A stretch of 64,000 nucleotides of DNA. Origin: Streptomyces sp. NBC_01198. GTDB taxonomy: Bacteria; Actinomycetota; Actinomycetes; Streptomycetales; Streptomycetaceae. The position numbers were made by a program, and so were the translations under genes. The notes beneath the pieces are model-generated. The model worked only from the letters and a program-made list of their open reading frames with translations, ran no database searches and was not told the DNA's origin. Where the stretch lies: assembly GCF_036010485.1 (NCBI RefSeq), contig NZ_CP108568.1, forward strand, positions 558,001 to 622,000, read 5' to 3'. This document shows, one piece after another, positions 1 to 8,832 of the stretch (the first letter of the stretch is position 1; every line of letters starts with the position of its first letter).

Positions 1-138
1 CTTTTACTGGCTGTTGTTTGCAACTTCATGGCACCGGCCGCTGCCCCAGCATGCCCCCGCGCCGCGCGAGCCGTCGCCGAAGCGGCCAGGAGGCCTCCCC
101 CCACCCGCTCTCTCGTTCCGGACAGAACAGAGGAGACC

Positions 139-3100
139 ATGAAACGCAAACAGCTCAGACGCCTGATCACGGGCGTGCTCGCGGCCGGCCTGATCGCCCT
201 CGGCCTCTCCCCCCTCGCCACCTCGGCCGGCGCTGCCGACCGCCCCGACCTGGCGCTCGGCAAACCCGCTTCCGCGGGCGGGTCGACCGGCGGCTATCCC
301 GCGGCCAATGTCACCGACGGGAACCAGGGTTCGTACTGGGAGGGTCCGACGAACGCGTTCCCGCAGGGGCTTCAGGTCGACCTCGGGCACATCGCCGCCG
401 TCGACCAGGTGGTGCTCAAGCTGCCGGCCTCGTGGGAGGCGCGCACCGAGACGCTCAGCGTGCAGGGCAGCACCGACGGGACCGCGTTCAGCACGCTGGC
501 CGCCGCGCAGGGACGGGCGTTCGCGCCGGGCACGGCCAACACCGTGACCATCAGCTTCAGCGCCGCCGACGCGCGGTACGTACGGCTGAACATCACCGGC
601 AACACCGGCTGGCCCGCCGCGCAGGTCTCCGAGTTCGAGATCTACGGCACCGAGGCGACCGATCCCGGCGGTGACCCCGGTGACCCCGGTGACGGCAACG
701 GCACCGACCTCGCCCACGGCAAGCCGATCGAGGCCTCCTCCACGACCCAGTCCTTCGTCGCGGCCAACGCCGACGACGGCCAGCTGGGCACCTACTGGGA
801 GTCCAACGGCTTCCCCGCGACCCTGACCGCGAAGCTCGGCGCGGACGCCGACCTGACCTCGGTCGTGGTCAAGCTCAACCCCGACGGCGTCTGGGGCACC
901 AGGACGCAGAACATCCAGGTCCTCGGCCGCGGGCAGGCCGGCGGCGGCTTCACCTCACTGGCGGCCGCGGCCGCCTACACCTTCAATCCGGCCACCAACC
1001 AGAACTCGGTGCGGATTCCGGTGAGCGGCCGGGCCGCCGACGTGCAACTCGCCATCACCGGCAACTCCGGTGCGCCCGGGGCCCAGGTCGCCGAGTTCCA
1101 GGTCATCGGAGTCCCGGCGCCCAACCCCGACCTGACGGTCACCGCCCTGTCCTGGTCGCCCGCGGCGCCGGTGGAGACCGACAGCGTCACGGTCAGCGCG
1201 ACCGTAAGGAACGCCGGCTCGGCGGCCTCCCCCGCCACCACGGTGAACGTCAGCGTGGGCGGCGTGGTCGCGGGCACCGCCCCGGTCGGCGCCCTGGCGG
1301 CCGGGGCCTCCGCCACCGTGTCGGTGAACGCGGGGAAGCGGCCGACGGGCAGTTACCCCGTCACCGCGGCGGTGGACCCGTCGGACACGGTGATCGAGCA
1401 GAACAACGCCAACAACAGCCTGACGGCGTCCTCCCCGCTGGTGGTCGCCCAGAGCCCCGGACCCGACCTCCAGGTGCTCGGCGTCACGTCGAGCCCGTCC
1501 AATCCGGCGGTCGGCGCCTCTGTCTCCTTCACCGTCGCCGTGCACAACCGCGGCACCACCGCCTCCGGCGCCACCACGGTGACCCGGCTGACGGTGGGCG
1601 GGACCACGCTCAACACCAACACCCCCTCGGTCGCCGCCGGTTCGACCACGACCGTGAACGTCAGCGGCACCTGGACCGCCACCAGCGGCGGCGCCACCAT
1701 CGTGGCCACCGCCGACGCGACCGGTGTCGTCACCGAGACCAACGAAAGCAACAACATCTTCTCCCAGCCCATCGTCGTCGGCCGCGGAGCAGCCGTGCCG
1801 TTCACCGAGTACGAGGCCGAGAACGGCACCTACCAGGGCACGTTGCTGACCACCGACCGGGAACGCACCTTCGGGCACACCGACTTCGCCACCGAGTCCT
1901 CCGGCCGCAAGTCCGTACGGCTCAACTCCACCGGCCAGTACGTGCAGTTCACCTCGACCGTGCCGACGAACTCCATCGTGGTGCGCAACTCCATCCCGGA
2001 CGCGGCGGCCGGCGGCGGCATCGACGCGACCATCAGCCTCTACGTCAACCACACCTTCGTCCGCAAGCTCACGCTGTCCTCGACGCACAGCTGGCTGTAC
2101 GGCAGCACCGACGACCCCGAGGGGCTGACGAACCGGCCAGGGGGCGACGCCCGGCGGCTGTTCGACGAGTCCAACGCGTTGCTGAACACCACCTATCCGG
2201 CCGGCACCACCTTCCGGCTGCAGCGCGACGCCACCGACACCGCGTCGTTCTACATCATCGACATGGTCGACCTGGAGCAGGTGGCCCCGCCGACCGCCAA
2301 GCCCGCCGAGTGCACCTCGATCACCGACTACGGGGCGGTGCCGGACGACGGTATCGACGACACGGCCGCCATCCAGCGAGCGGTCACCGCCGACCAGACG
2401 GGCACGATCAACTGCGTGTGGATCCCGGCGGGCCAGTGGCGGCAGGAGCAGAAGATCCTCACCGACGACCCGCTGAACCGCGGGCAGTACAACCAGGTGG
2501 GCATCAGCAACGTCACGATCCGCGGCGCGGGCATGTGGTACTCCCAGCTCTACACCCTGACCGAGCCGCAGGACGCCGGCGGCATCAACCACCCGCACGA
2601 GGGCAACTTCGGCTTCGACATCGACGACAACACCCAGATCTCCGACATCGCCATCTTCGGCTCCGGCCGCATCCGCGGCGGTGACGGCAACGACGAGGGC
2701 GGCGTCGGCCTCAACGGCCGCTTCGGCCAGAACACCCGGATCAGCAACGTGTGGATCGAGCACTCCAACGTGGGCGTGTGGGTCGGCCGCGACTACGACA
2801 ACATCCCCGCCCTGTGGGGCCCGGCGGACGGGCTGCAGTTCAGCGGGATGCGGATCCGCGACACCTACGCCGACGGCATCAACTTCACCAACGGCACCCG
2901 GAACTCGAAGGTGTTCAACTCCTCCTTCCGCACCACCGGCGACGACTCACTGGCGGTCTGGGCCAGCCGCTACGTGAAGGACACCTCGGTCGACATCGGC
3001 CATGACAACCACTTCGTCAACAACACCATCCAGCTGCCCTGGCGGGCCAACGGTGTCGCGATCTACGGCGGTTACGGCAACACCGTGGAGAACAACCTGA

Positions 3101-3537
3101 TCTACGACACCATGAACTACCCGGGCATCATGCTGGCGACCGACCACGACCCGCTGCCCTTCTCCGGGCAGACACTGGTCGCCAACAACGCCCTCTACCG
3201 CACGGGCGGTGCCTTCTGGGGCGAGGCGCAGGAGTTCGGCGCCATCACGCTCTTCCCGTCCAGTCGCGACATCACCGGGGTCACCATCCGGGACACCGAC
3301 ATCTACGACTCGACCTACGACGGCATCCAGTTCAAGACCGGCGGCGGCAACATGCCGGGCGTCGTGATCAGCAACGTGAAGATCGACAAGTCCGACAACG
3401 GCGCGGGCATCCGCGCCCAGAGCGGCGCCCGCGGCAGCGCGACGCTGACGAACGTGACCATCACCGACTCGGCCGACGGCAACATCCTGGTCGAACCGGG
3501 TTCGCAGTTCACGATCACCGGAGGCGCCGGCTCCTGA
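139..3537 (+). CDS. Secreted multidomain GH87-type alpha-1,3-glucanase (mycodextranase-like)
   Basis: 1132 aa. A positively charged N-terminus and hydrophobic core form a Sec signal peptide (about residues 1-33, cut after AGA/A). Then come two discoidin (F5/8 type C) carbohydrate-binding domains (about 36-175 and 190-325) joined by a GDPGDPGD linker, two CARDB-type Ig-like domains (about 325-440 and 440-550), a CBM6/35-like domain opening with FTEYEAENGTY (about 551-715), and a C-terminal right-handed beta-helix (about 724-1130) opening with ITDYGAVPDDGIDDTAAI. The helix carries acidic motifs DGINF (about 911) and TGDDSLAVW (about 933), placed like the catalytic aspartates of GH87 alpha-1,3-glucanases. 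That family hydrolyses fungal-wall or dental-type alpha-1,3-glucan, and multiple binding domains are typical. The ATG was chosen because a GAGGAGACC ribosome site precedes it and the signal peptide starts there. Exact substrate is inferred; another beta-helix polysaccharidase is the alternative. Confidence 0.82.
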   Translation: MKRKQLRRLITGVLAAGLIALGLSPLATSAGAADRPDLALGKPASAGGSTGGYPAANVTDGNQGSYWEGPTNAFPQGLQVDLGHIAAVDQVVLKLPASWEARTETLSVQGSTDGTAFSTLAAAQGRAFAPGTANTVTISFSAADARYVRLNITGNTGWPAAQVSEFEIYGTEATDPGGDPGDPGDGNGTDLAHGKPIEASSTTQSFVAANADDGQLGTYWESNGFPATLTAKLGADADLTSVVVKLNPDGVWGTRTQNIQVLGRGQAGGGFTSLAAAAAYTFNPATNQNSVRIPVSGRAADVQLAITGNSGAPGAQVAEFQVIGVPAPNPDLTVTALSWSPAAPVETDSVTVSATVRNAGSAASPATTVNVSVGGVVAGTAPVGALAAGASATVSVNAGKRPTGSYPVTAAVDPSDTVIEQNNANNSLTASSPLVVAQSPGPDLQVLGVTSSPSNPAVGASVSFTVAVHNRGTTASGATTVTRLTVGGTTLNTNTPSVAAGSTTTVNVSGTWTATSGGATIVATADATGVVTETNESNNIFSQPIVVGRGAAVPFTEYEAENGTYQGTLLTTDRERTFGHTDFATESSGRKSVRLNSTGQYVQFTSTVPTNSIVVRNSIPDAAAGGGIDATISLYVNHTFVRKLTLSSTHSWLYGSTDDPEGLTNRPGGDARRLFDESNALLNTTYPAGTTFRLQRDATDTASFYIIDMVDLEQVAPPTAKPAECTSITDYGAVPDDGIDDTAAIQRAVTADQTGTINCVWIPAGQWRQEQKILTDDPLNRGQYNQVGISNVTIRGAGMWYSQLYTLTEPQDAGGINHPHEGNFGFDIDDNTQISDIAIFGSGRIRGGDGNDEGGVGLNGRFGQNTRISNVWIEHSNVGVWVGRDYDNIPALWGPADGLQFSGMRIRDTYADGINFTNGTRNSKVFNSSFRTTGDDSLAVWASRYVKDTSVDIGHDNHFVNNTIQLPWRANGVAIYGGYGNTVENNLIYDTMNYPGIMLATDHDPLPFSGQTLVANNALYRTGGAFWGEAQEFGAITLFPSSRDITGVTIRDTDIYDSTYDGIQFKTGGGNMPGVVISNVKIDKSDNGAGIRAQSGARGSATLTNVTITDSADGNILVEPGSQFTITGGAGS

Positions 3538-3579
3538 CGCCTGCGGGCCGGCCCTGAGCCGGCCGCCCGACTGCCGCAC

Positions 3580-3607
3580 GGGGCTCCGGACTTCGGTCCG
3601 GGGCCCC
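3580..3607 (+). terminator. Stem-loop terminator after the glucanase gene
   Basis: A 12-bp GC-rich stem with one mismatch closes a TTCG tetraloop 42 bp after the stop codon, followed by TCTCT. Typical streptomycete terminator without a long U-tract. Confidence 0.7.
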
Positions 3608-3805
3608 TCTCTGCGTTCTCACTGGGGCCGCCCGCACCCCGAGGGTGACCCTCCGTACACATGTGCCCGTGGGGCCGACCGGGCATCCAAGCCTATAGTT
3701 ACCCGCTGTCCGCGCCTGTCCGGGCGCCTGCCCCGGCGGTGCACCACCCGCTTCAGCCCGGTTCAGACGGGTTCACTGCCCGGTTCTGCGACGAGGAGGC
3801 CGCTC

Positions 3806-4348
3806 ATGGCCAGCGTGTTTCAGGAGCGCAAGCTCAAGGGGATGTTCGCGGCGTTCGACACGGACAGCGACGGCTATCTGCGCGAGGAGGACTTCCGGGC
3901 GCTGGTCGCCCGCTGGAGCCGGCTGCCGGGGGTGGGCCCGGGAACGGAGCTGCGCACCCGGGTCGAGACGCTGCTGATGGGCTGGTGGGCGGCGCTGCGG
4001 GAAGCCGGCGACACCAACGGGAACGGCGCGGTGGACCTCGGCGAGGTGCTCGCCCTCGTCGACCGGCTGCCCACGATGGTCGCCGACGTCACCGCGACCG
4101 CCGACACCGTCTTCGACGCGGTGGACGCCAACGGCGACGGCGTGATCTCCCCGGAGGAGCACCTCAGGCTCGTCGAGACCTGGAACGGCCGGCCGGTGGA
4201 CGTGGCCGGGGTCTTCGAGCTGCTCGACCTGAACGGCGACGGCCACCTCAGCCGCGAGGAGTTCGCGCTGCTGTGGCGCCAGTTCTGGATCAGCGACAAT
4301 CCGGCGGAGCCGGGCAACCTGCTCTGCGGGCGGATCCCGGCCCAGTAG
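3806..4348 (+). CDS. Four-EF-hand calcium-binding protein (calerythrin-like)
   Basis: 180 aa, no signal peptide or membrane segment, so cytosolic. Four EF-hand loops are visible: DTDSDGYLREED (about residue 18), DTNGNGAVDLGE (about 69), DANGDGVISPEE (about 107) and DLNGDGHLSREE (about 142). All have acidic residues at loop positions 1, 3, 5 and 12, and glycine at position 6, so all four look able to bind calcium. Size and layout match the calerythrin/sarcoplasmic-type EF-hand proteins of actinomycetes (about 175-180 aa), thought to act as calcium buffers or sensors. GACGAGGAGG lies just upstream of the ATG. It stands alone between terminators or spacers, so no partner is evident. Confidence 0.88.
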   Translation: MASVFQERKLKGMFAAFDTDSDGYLREEDFRALVARWSRLPGVGPGTELRTRVETLLMGWWAALREAGDTNGNGAVDLGEVLALVDRLPTMVADVTATADTVFDAVDANGDGVISPEEHLRLVETWNGRPVDVAGVFELLDLNGDGHLSREEFALLWRQFWISDNPAEPGNLLCGRIPAQ

Positions 4349-4525
4349 CAGCGTCCCGCCAGGCGGTGCCGGCCCGGCAGGGAGCCCGCCAGGTGAGGAG
4401 CCCGCCCGTTTGGCACCGTGTCCGCAGGGCAGCCGACCTGGGCAAAGGGAATCACCTGGATTCGCGCACCGAACCCCCGGGCTCGTCCGGAGGGCAAGGG
4501 GTGCGCGCGACGGAAAGTTGACGCA

Positions 4526-4879
4526 GTGACTGACTCCATGTGGGCGCACCAGCCGGCCGCCGGATACAACCCGGGTACCGACCTGGCCGGGTTCCGGGTC
4601 GAGGCGACCGACGGAAGCATCGGGAAGGTCGACAAGCACTCGGTCGAGGTCGACTCGTCCTATCTCGTGGTCGACGTCGGCGTGTGGATCTTCGGCAAGC
4701 ACGTGCTGCTTCCCGCGGCCACCATCAGCTCCATCGACCTCGACCGGCAGACGGTCTTCATCGCCCTGACCAAGGACGAGATCAAGGACGCACCGGAGTT
4801 CGACAAGGACAAGCACCTGACCGATCCGGAGCACCGCGCGCAGACCGAGCACTACTACGGGCGCCACCGCCGGGTGTGA
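4526..4879 (+). CDS. PRC-barrel domain protein
   Basis: 117 aa from GTG 4526 (an ATG four codons further in would give 113 aa). The first 80 residues form a PRC-barrel fold: a GFRVEATDGSIGKVDK strand-turn, then VDVGVWIFGKHVLLPAATI, then an IALTKDEIKDAPEF segment. The tail is charged and histidine/tyrosine-rich (EHYYGRHRRV). PRC-barrel proteins of this kind are common, poorly understood stress-associated proteins in streptomycetes. Function unknown. No ribosome site is strong; the GTG is preceded by GGAAAG. Confidence 0.72.
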   Translation: MTDSMWAHQPAAGYNPGTDLAGFRVEATDGSIGKVDKHSVEVDSSYLVVDVGVWIFGKHVLLPAATISSIDLDRQTVFIALTKDEIKDAPEFDKDKHLTDPEHRAQTEHYYGRHRRV

Positions 4880-5027
4880 CCCCCGAGGTGTGACCGCACC
4901 CGCGCCCGCCGTCCAGCCCTGCGCTGCCACGGCGGGCGCAAGCACGTCGGCGGCCGTCCGCGCACGTCAGCAGCACACGGATGGCCGCCGCCGGCCGGGG
5001 CCGGCGGCGGCGAACAGCCGAGGGGGG

Positions 5028-5927
5028 TCAGTGCTCGGTGAGCAGCCCGGTGCGGAGCTTCTTCAGGATCCGGCTGAGCAGCCGGGAGACGTGCATCTGG
5101 GAGTAGCCGAGCTGCTCGCCGATCTCGGCCTGGGTCAGCTCCTGGCCGAAGCGCAGCTGGAGGATCGTCCGCTCGCGCTCGTCGAGGCGGCCGAGCAGCG
5201 GCGCCAGCGACTGGAAGTCCTCGACGAGCTCCATCGCCGGGTCCCAGGCGCCGACCGTCTCGGCGTACGAGCGGCCGGTGTCGGAGCCGGCGTCCTCGCC
5301 GTCGCCGCTGGGGAGGTCGAGGGATCCCGCGGTGTAGCCGTTGGAGGCGACCAGGCCCTCGATGACGTCCTCCTCGGACAGTTCGAGGTAGGCGGCCAGC
5401 TCGGCGACGGTGGGCGGCGCGTCCAGCACGGCGGTGAGGTGGTCGCGGGCCTTGGCCAGCTCGACCCGCAGCTCCTGGAGCCGGCGCGGGACGTGGACGG
5501 CCCAGGTGGTGTCGCGGAAGAAGCGCTTCATCTCGCCGACGATGTACGGCACGGCGAAGGTGGTGAACTCCACCTCGCGGCTGAGCTCGAAGCGGTCGAT
5601 GGCCTTGATCAGGCCGATGGTGCCGACCTGGAGGATGTCCTCCATCTCCTCGGGGCCGCGGCTGCGGAAGCGCCGCGCGCTGAACCTGACCAGGGACATG
5701 TTCATCTCGATCAGGGTGTTGCGCGCGTAGGAGTATTCGGCCGTGCCCTCTTCGAGTGCCTGCAGCCGGTCGAAGAACATCCTGGTGAGCGACCTGGCGT
5801 CCTTCGGCGTGACCTTGCCCGCGTCCTCGATCCACGGCAGCTCACCGACCCGGCCTGCCGCACTGGCGAGCAGCGCGGTCGAGCCCGGCTCGACGGACGA
5901 TACTGCGGGCTGCGTGGATGCGGTCAC
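5028..5927 (-). CDS. SigB/SigF/SigG-family RNA polymerase sigma factor
   Basis: 299 aa group 3 sigma factor. Region 2 is seen at DILQVGTIGLIKAIDRFE with the DNA-melting segment FTTFAVPYIVGEMKRFFRD; region 3 follows with PPTVAELAAYLELSEEDVIEG; region 4 helix-turn-helix is LTQAEIGEQLGYSQMHVSRL near the C-terminus. This family directs stress and sporulation promoters of the type GNNT-N14-16-GGGTA and is usually held by a HATPase anti-sigma factor released by a STAS antagonist. No anti-sigma gene adjoins it, so the partner is presumably elsewhere, although STAS and HATPase proteins are encoded further along this window. About 30 residues at the N-terminus (TASTQPAVSSVEPGS) look disordered. The assignment to this sigma subgroup is firm; which paralogue it is cannot be said. 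Confidence 0.93.
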   Translation of the reverse strand: MTASTQPAVSSVEPGSTALLASAAGRVGELPWIEDAGKVTPKDARSLTRMFFDRLQALEEGTAEYSYARNTLIEMNMSLVRFSARRFRSRGPEEMEDILQVGTIGLIKAIDRFELSREVEFTTFAVPYIVGEMKRFFRDTTWAVHVPRRLQELRVELAKARDHLTAVLDAPPTVAELAAYLELSEEDVIEGLVASNGYTAGSLDLPSGDGEDAGSDTGRSYAETVGAWDPAMELVEDFQSLAPLLGRLDERERTILQLRFGQELTQAEIGEQLGYSQMHVSRLLSRILKKLRTGLLTEH

Positions 5928-6055
5928 GTCATCACCTCAGGTTGTGGGCCGGGGGGCCAGATGGCCCGGTGCGGCACGTCTACCCCGCGACCCCAGCCTC
6001 ATGCAGCCCGCAGAAGATTCTTCTGCAGGCGCAGCACACGGCCTCCCGGCCCCTC

Positions 6056-7069
6056 TCACCCCAGTGGCCGGACCAGGGCGGATCCTTCCCCGCGCCAGGC
6101 GCGCAGCAGATGGGCGGCCAGCCGGTCCTCCAGGAAGACGGTGGCGTCGACGCCGAAGGCGATGTCCGCGGCCAGGTGGGGCTCGTCGGCGAGCAGGCCG
6201 CCGACCACCTCGTGCCTGACCATCTGCTCGTGGACCGCGTCGGCCTCCACGTGCTCGCTGTAGAAGCCCTCCGCCGCCGGACCGGCCCCGAGACGGCGCA
6301 TGCCCGCGGCGAGCCGCCGCGAACCGGGTGAGGAGGTGACCTCGACGCATCCGAAGTGGCCGACCAGCGCCCCGCGCAGGGTGCGGCGCAGGCCGAACAG
6401 CGTCATCAGGTTGGTCGTCGCGAGCGCTTCGGCCGGGGCGAGGTCGACGTAGCGGCCGTAGGCGGTGTCGAGACCGAGGTCGGCCATCAGGTCGGCGAAG
6501 AGCCGGGCGTGCACGCGCTCGGCCCGGCCGCCGCCGTACTCGTCGAACTCGATGGCGACCATGGCGGCCTTCGCCCGGCCGCGCAGCCGCGGGACGACCC
6601 AGACGTGCGGGTCGGCCTCCTTGAGGTGGTACAGCGACCGCAGGGCGGCGTACTCGCGCATCTGCCGCAGGTCACCGGCGTGTTCGAGGTGGTAGGCGAC
6701 GCTCCCCTCGTGCTCGGTGGGCTCCACCAGCAGGTCGCCGAAGGCGTCGTCGGGAGTGCGGCCGGGCACGTCGGCGCGCAGCGCGCGCAGGAAGCGGTCC
6801 TCAAGCGCGGCGCGCAAGGGTGCGAGCGCGGGGGCCCACTCCAGGTCCTCGGGTACTGCGGCGAAGCCGCGGTAGTGCAGCTCGTAGAGCAGGTAGAGGG
6901 CCAGTTGCAGGTCGTCGCCGTAGGGGTCGTCGGTGGCCTCCGCCTGCCGTACGTCGTCGAGCGCCGGCGGCCGGTCCGCCGTCAGGGCCGCCACGACGGC
7001 AGCCGACAGCGGTCCGCGCGGCTGCGGGACCGCGGGGGCGGCGAGATCGCGCTCAGGCAGGAGTGTCAC
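6056..7069 (-). CDS. Haem-oxygenase-like iron-containing redox enzyme family protein
   Basis: 337 aa, all-helical, soluble. It resembles the actinobacterial iron-containing redox enzyme family (haem-oxygenase-like di-iron oxidase fold): LYLLYELHYRGFAAVPEDLEW early on, EHEGSVAYHLEHAG in the middle, and a later helix IAFGVDATVFLEDRLAAHLL. His and Glu residues in those helices are likely metal ligands. The start lies 17 bp inside the end of the CDGSH gene, so translation is coupled. The chemistry of this family is largely unknown; some members act on fatty or amino acids. The neighbouring Fe-S protein may be its electron donor (inference). Confidence 0.78.
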   Translation of the reverse strand: MTLLPERDLAAPAVPQPRGPLSAAVVAALTADRPPALDDVRQAEATDDPYGDDLQLALYLLYELHYRGFAAVPEDLEWAPALAPLRAALEDRFLRALRADVPGRTPDDAFGDLLVEPTEHEGSVAYHLEHAGDLRQMREYAALRSLYHLKEADPHVWVVPRLRGRAKAAMVAIEFDEYGGGRAERVHARLFADLMADLGLDTAYGRYVDLAPAEALATTNLMTLFGLRRTLRGALVGHFGCVEVTSSPGSRRLAAGMRRLGAGPAAEGFYSEHVEADAVHEQMVRHEVVGGLLADEPHLAADIAFGVDATVFLEDRLAAHLLRAWRGEGSALVRPLG

Positions 7070-7355
7070 CGTGGGACTCGTCCTCTCCGGGTCGTCGGGG
7101 GCGCCGGTGGCGCCGGTGGCTGGTGTCGCACCAGGGCGCGGTCCGGGTGCGCCGGCAGGTGCACAGCGCGACCACGAACCGGTCGCTGTAGGCGACCGTG
7201 CCGTCCTCCCCGACCACCTCGACCGGCCCTTCGACCAGCGTCGGCCCCTCGGGGTCGACGATGACCCTGCGGGGCTGCCGGCCGGGCTCGCCGGGGGCCG
7301 GGCCGCCGGCCGGCGCGGCGTGCTCGCGATCGTAGGGTTCAGGTGCGTGCGGCAC
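7053..7355 (-). CDS. CDGSH-type iron-sulphur domain protein
   Basis: 100 aa from the chosen GTG (a start seven codons upstream at 7376 is also open). The signature C-T-C-(R)2-T-x3-P-W-C-D-T-S-H is complete: three cysteines and one histidine for a [2Fe-2S] cluster, with the usual Gly of CDGSH replaced by Thr. Such single-CDGSH proteins carry electrons or clusters. It overlaps the methyltransferase upstream by 17 bp and the iron enzyme downstream by 17 bp, so the three genes form a tight operon. The GTG start fits the family because the conserved part begins just after it with PHAPEPYDRE. Confidence 0.85.
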   Translation of the reverse strand: MPHAPEPYDREHAAPAGGPAPGEPGRQPRRVIVDPEGPTLVEGPVEVVGEDGTVAYSDRFVVALCTCRRTRTAPWCDTSHRRHRRPRRPGEDESHGDTPA

Positions 7356-8025
7356 GGATGACCACCAGTTCCTCATGCTCCTCGGCCGGGCCGACCAGGC
7401 CCTGCTCGCGCAGCCAGGCCAGCCGGCCGCCCATCACCGGTCCGAACGGCACCCGGGCCCGGGCGGCGACCTCCGCCGTCAGCCCGGCGCGCCGCAGCTG
7501 GCCCAGGGTCGTCTCCACCCCGCACAGGCCGGAGTGCACCATCAGCAGCACCCCGGCGGGGCGCAGCAGCGCGGGGGTGTGCGCGCAGATCCGGTCCACC
7601 ACGTGCCGCCCGTCGTGCCCGGCGTCCCACGCCCGCGCCCGGCCGCCGACCGGGGGCAGTGCCTGCGGTGCGGGTACGTACGGCGGGTTCGTGATGACCA
7701 GGTCGTAGGTGCGCCCGTTGCCCGGACCTGCCAGGTCGCCCCGGCGGACCCGGACGCGCTGGCGCTGCCGTGCCGCGTTGAGGCGGGCGGTCATCACCGC
7801 CCGCCACGAGATGTCGGTGGCCGCGACGCGGGCGCCCATCCGCGCGGCCAGTACCGCGAGCGCCCCGCTGCCCGTGCCGATCTCCAGCACGTCGGCCCCG
7901 GCCAGCTCGCCCTCCTGCCGCAGCACCCGGCCGAGCAGCCGCGTGTCCGCCTGCGGGGCGTAGACACCCGGCAGCGTCCAGTGACTGCTCGATCGGCGGC
8001 GCAGCGGTTCGGCGACGGTCGTCAT
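7339..8025 (-). CDS. HemK/PrmC-like SAM-dependent N5-glutamine methyltransferase
   Basis: 228 aa class I methyltransferase. SAM-binding motif I is VLEIGTGSGALAVLAA (about 45-60), the acidic loop is ATDISWRAV, and the catalytic NPPY motif is present in DLVITNPPYVPAP. NPPY enzymes methylate glutamine in proteins (release factors) or adenine/cytosine in nucleic acids; length and motif spacing fit the small HemK2/MTQ2-like group. The start ATG was preferred over the longer open frame because the conserved region begins soon after it and GGGAGGTACCCCC precedes it. First gene of the operon with the CDGSH and iron enzymes, an arrangement I have seen in streptomycetes, but the link in function is unknown. 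Confidence 0.8.
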   Translation of the reverse strand: MTTVAEPLRRRSSSHWTLPGVYAPQADTRLLGRVLRQEGELAGADVLEIGTGSGALAVLAARMGARVAATDISWRAVMTARLNAARQRQRVRVRRGDLAGPGNGRTYDLVITNPPYVPAPQALPPVGGRARAWDAGHDGRHVVDRICAHTPALLRPAGVLLMVHSGLCGVETTLGQLRRAGLTAEVAARARVPFGPVMGGRLAWLREQGLVGPAEEHEELVVIRAART

Positions 8026-8075
8026 GGGGGTACCTCCCGGTCGGGGCGGCGCGGCGGAGCGCCCTGCGCCGGCGG

Positions 8076-8216
8076 TCATCGGGCGCCACCGGGCGCGGTC
8101 AGCGGCCGGCACGCCGTGCAGGTCCGTCGTGGGGTCTGCCGGGCTGCCGGCAGGCGTGCCGCACCGGCTCGGTCGAGATGCCGTGGGGGCGGGCCGTCGA
8201 ACACCAGGGCCTTCAT
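8076..8216 (-). pseudogene. Possible remnant of a zinc-dependent alcohol dehydrogenase (5' end only)
   Basis: 46-codon frame beginning MKALVFDGP, which is the usual opening of NAD(P)-dependent medium-chain (zinc) alcohol dehydrogenases, with a good GGAGAGGAGC ribosome site. After ten residues the similarity is lost and the frame turns arginine- and proline-rich. In the +1 frame nearby there is DPTTDLHG, reminiscent of the later GTDLH zinc-loop region of the same family. This would fit a gene cut down by an internal deletion and frameshift. Weak evidence; it could be a chance match in a leader region. Confidence 0.3.
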
Positions 8217-8420
8217 GGGGCCGCTCCTCTCCGAGGGGGATTCCTGATCCGGGGCGGGATTCCTGACGGGCGGGAGTGCCGCTGCGGCAGCTGCGGCCGG
8301 AGAGCGCACATCGGGGCCAAAGGCCGCAAAAACGCCCTCTCAGCCCTACGGCTACCCATATGCCGCGGACCACACCTGCGGAGTGGGTCGCTTACGCAGC
8401 GGAGCCGGGCCGAGGTGCGG

Positions 8421-8699
8421 TCACAGCGGCCGGGAGGAGCGGGGCGCGGGGCCGTAGCCGCCCTTGACGCGCCGGTCCTCGCGGCCCTGGTCCCGCAGGC
8501 GGCGCAGGCGGGCGGTGAGGAACTGGGCGACCGGCGTCCGGTCCCGGTGCGTGCGCTCGTAGCGGAGCACCAGCTCAAGACCCTCGGCGTCCAGCTGTCT
8601 GCTGCGGCTCTCGACGTCCAGCCGGGGCAGGTGGTTGTAGTCGGGTATCGGGAGCTCCTGGGTCACCGGGTCCGGTATCTCGTCGTCGAACAAGTCCAC
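8421..8699 (-). CDS. Conserved actinobacterial small protein, DUF8129-like
   Basis: 92 aa from a GTG with GAGGGGTGAGG upstream. The N-terminus is acidic (DLFDDEIPDP), followed by PIPDYNHLPRLDVESRSRQL and DAEGLELVLRYERTHRDR, a short helical pattern that recurs in actinobacterial proteins (DUF8129-like, also fused to lipid-droplet-type proteins). The tail is arginine-rich. No enzymatic motif; role unknown. It is followed by about 200 bp without a gene before the next start. Confidence 0.6.
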   Translation of the reverse strand: MDLFDDEIPDPVTQELPIPDYNHLPRLDVESRSRQLDAEGLELVLRYERTHRDRTPVAQFLTARLRRLRDQGREDRRVKGGYGPAPRSSRPL

Positions 8700-8832
8700 T
8701 GTCCTCACCCCTCTCGGGCCCTCAGCCGGCCCCTCGCTCACGTCACAGCGTCGACTACCCACGGAAACGCGGGCAACGCTGCCCCGCCGCGTGACCGGGA
8801 AGGATGGGCGGACCGCGGCGGGGCAGCAGGGC

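Noticed and set aside
4..717. Long minus-strand frame inside the glucanase gene
   Set aside because: Antisense shadow typical of GC-rich coding DNA; no family motifs.
955..2763. 602-codon minus-strand frame opposite the glucanase
   Set aside because: Val/Gly/Arg-rich antisense shadow of a well-supported gene.
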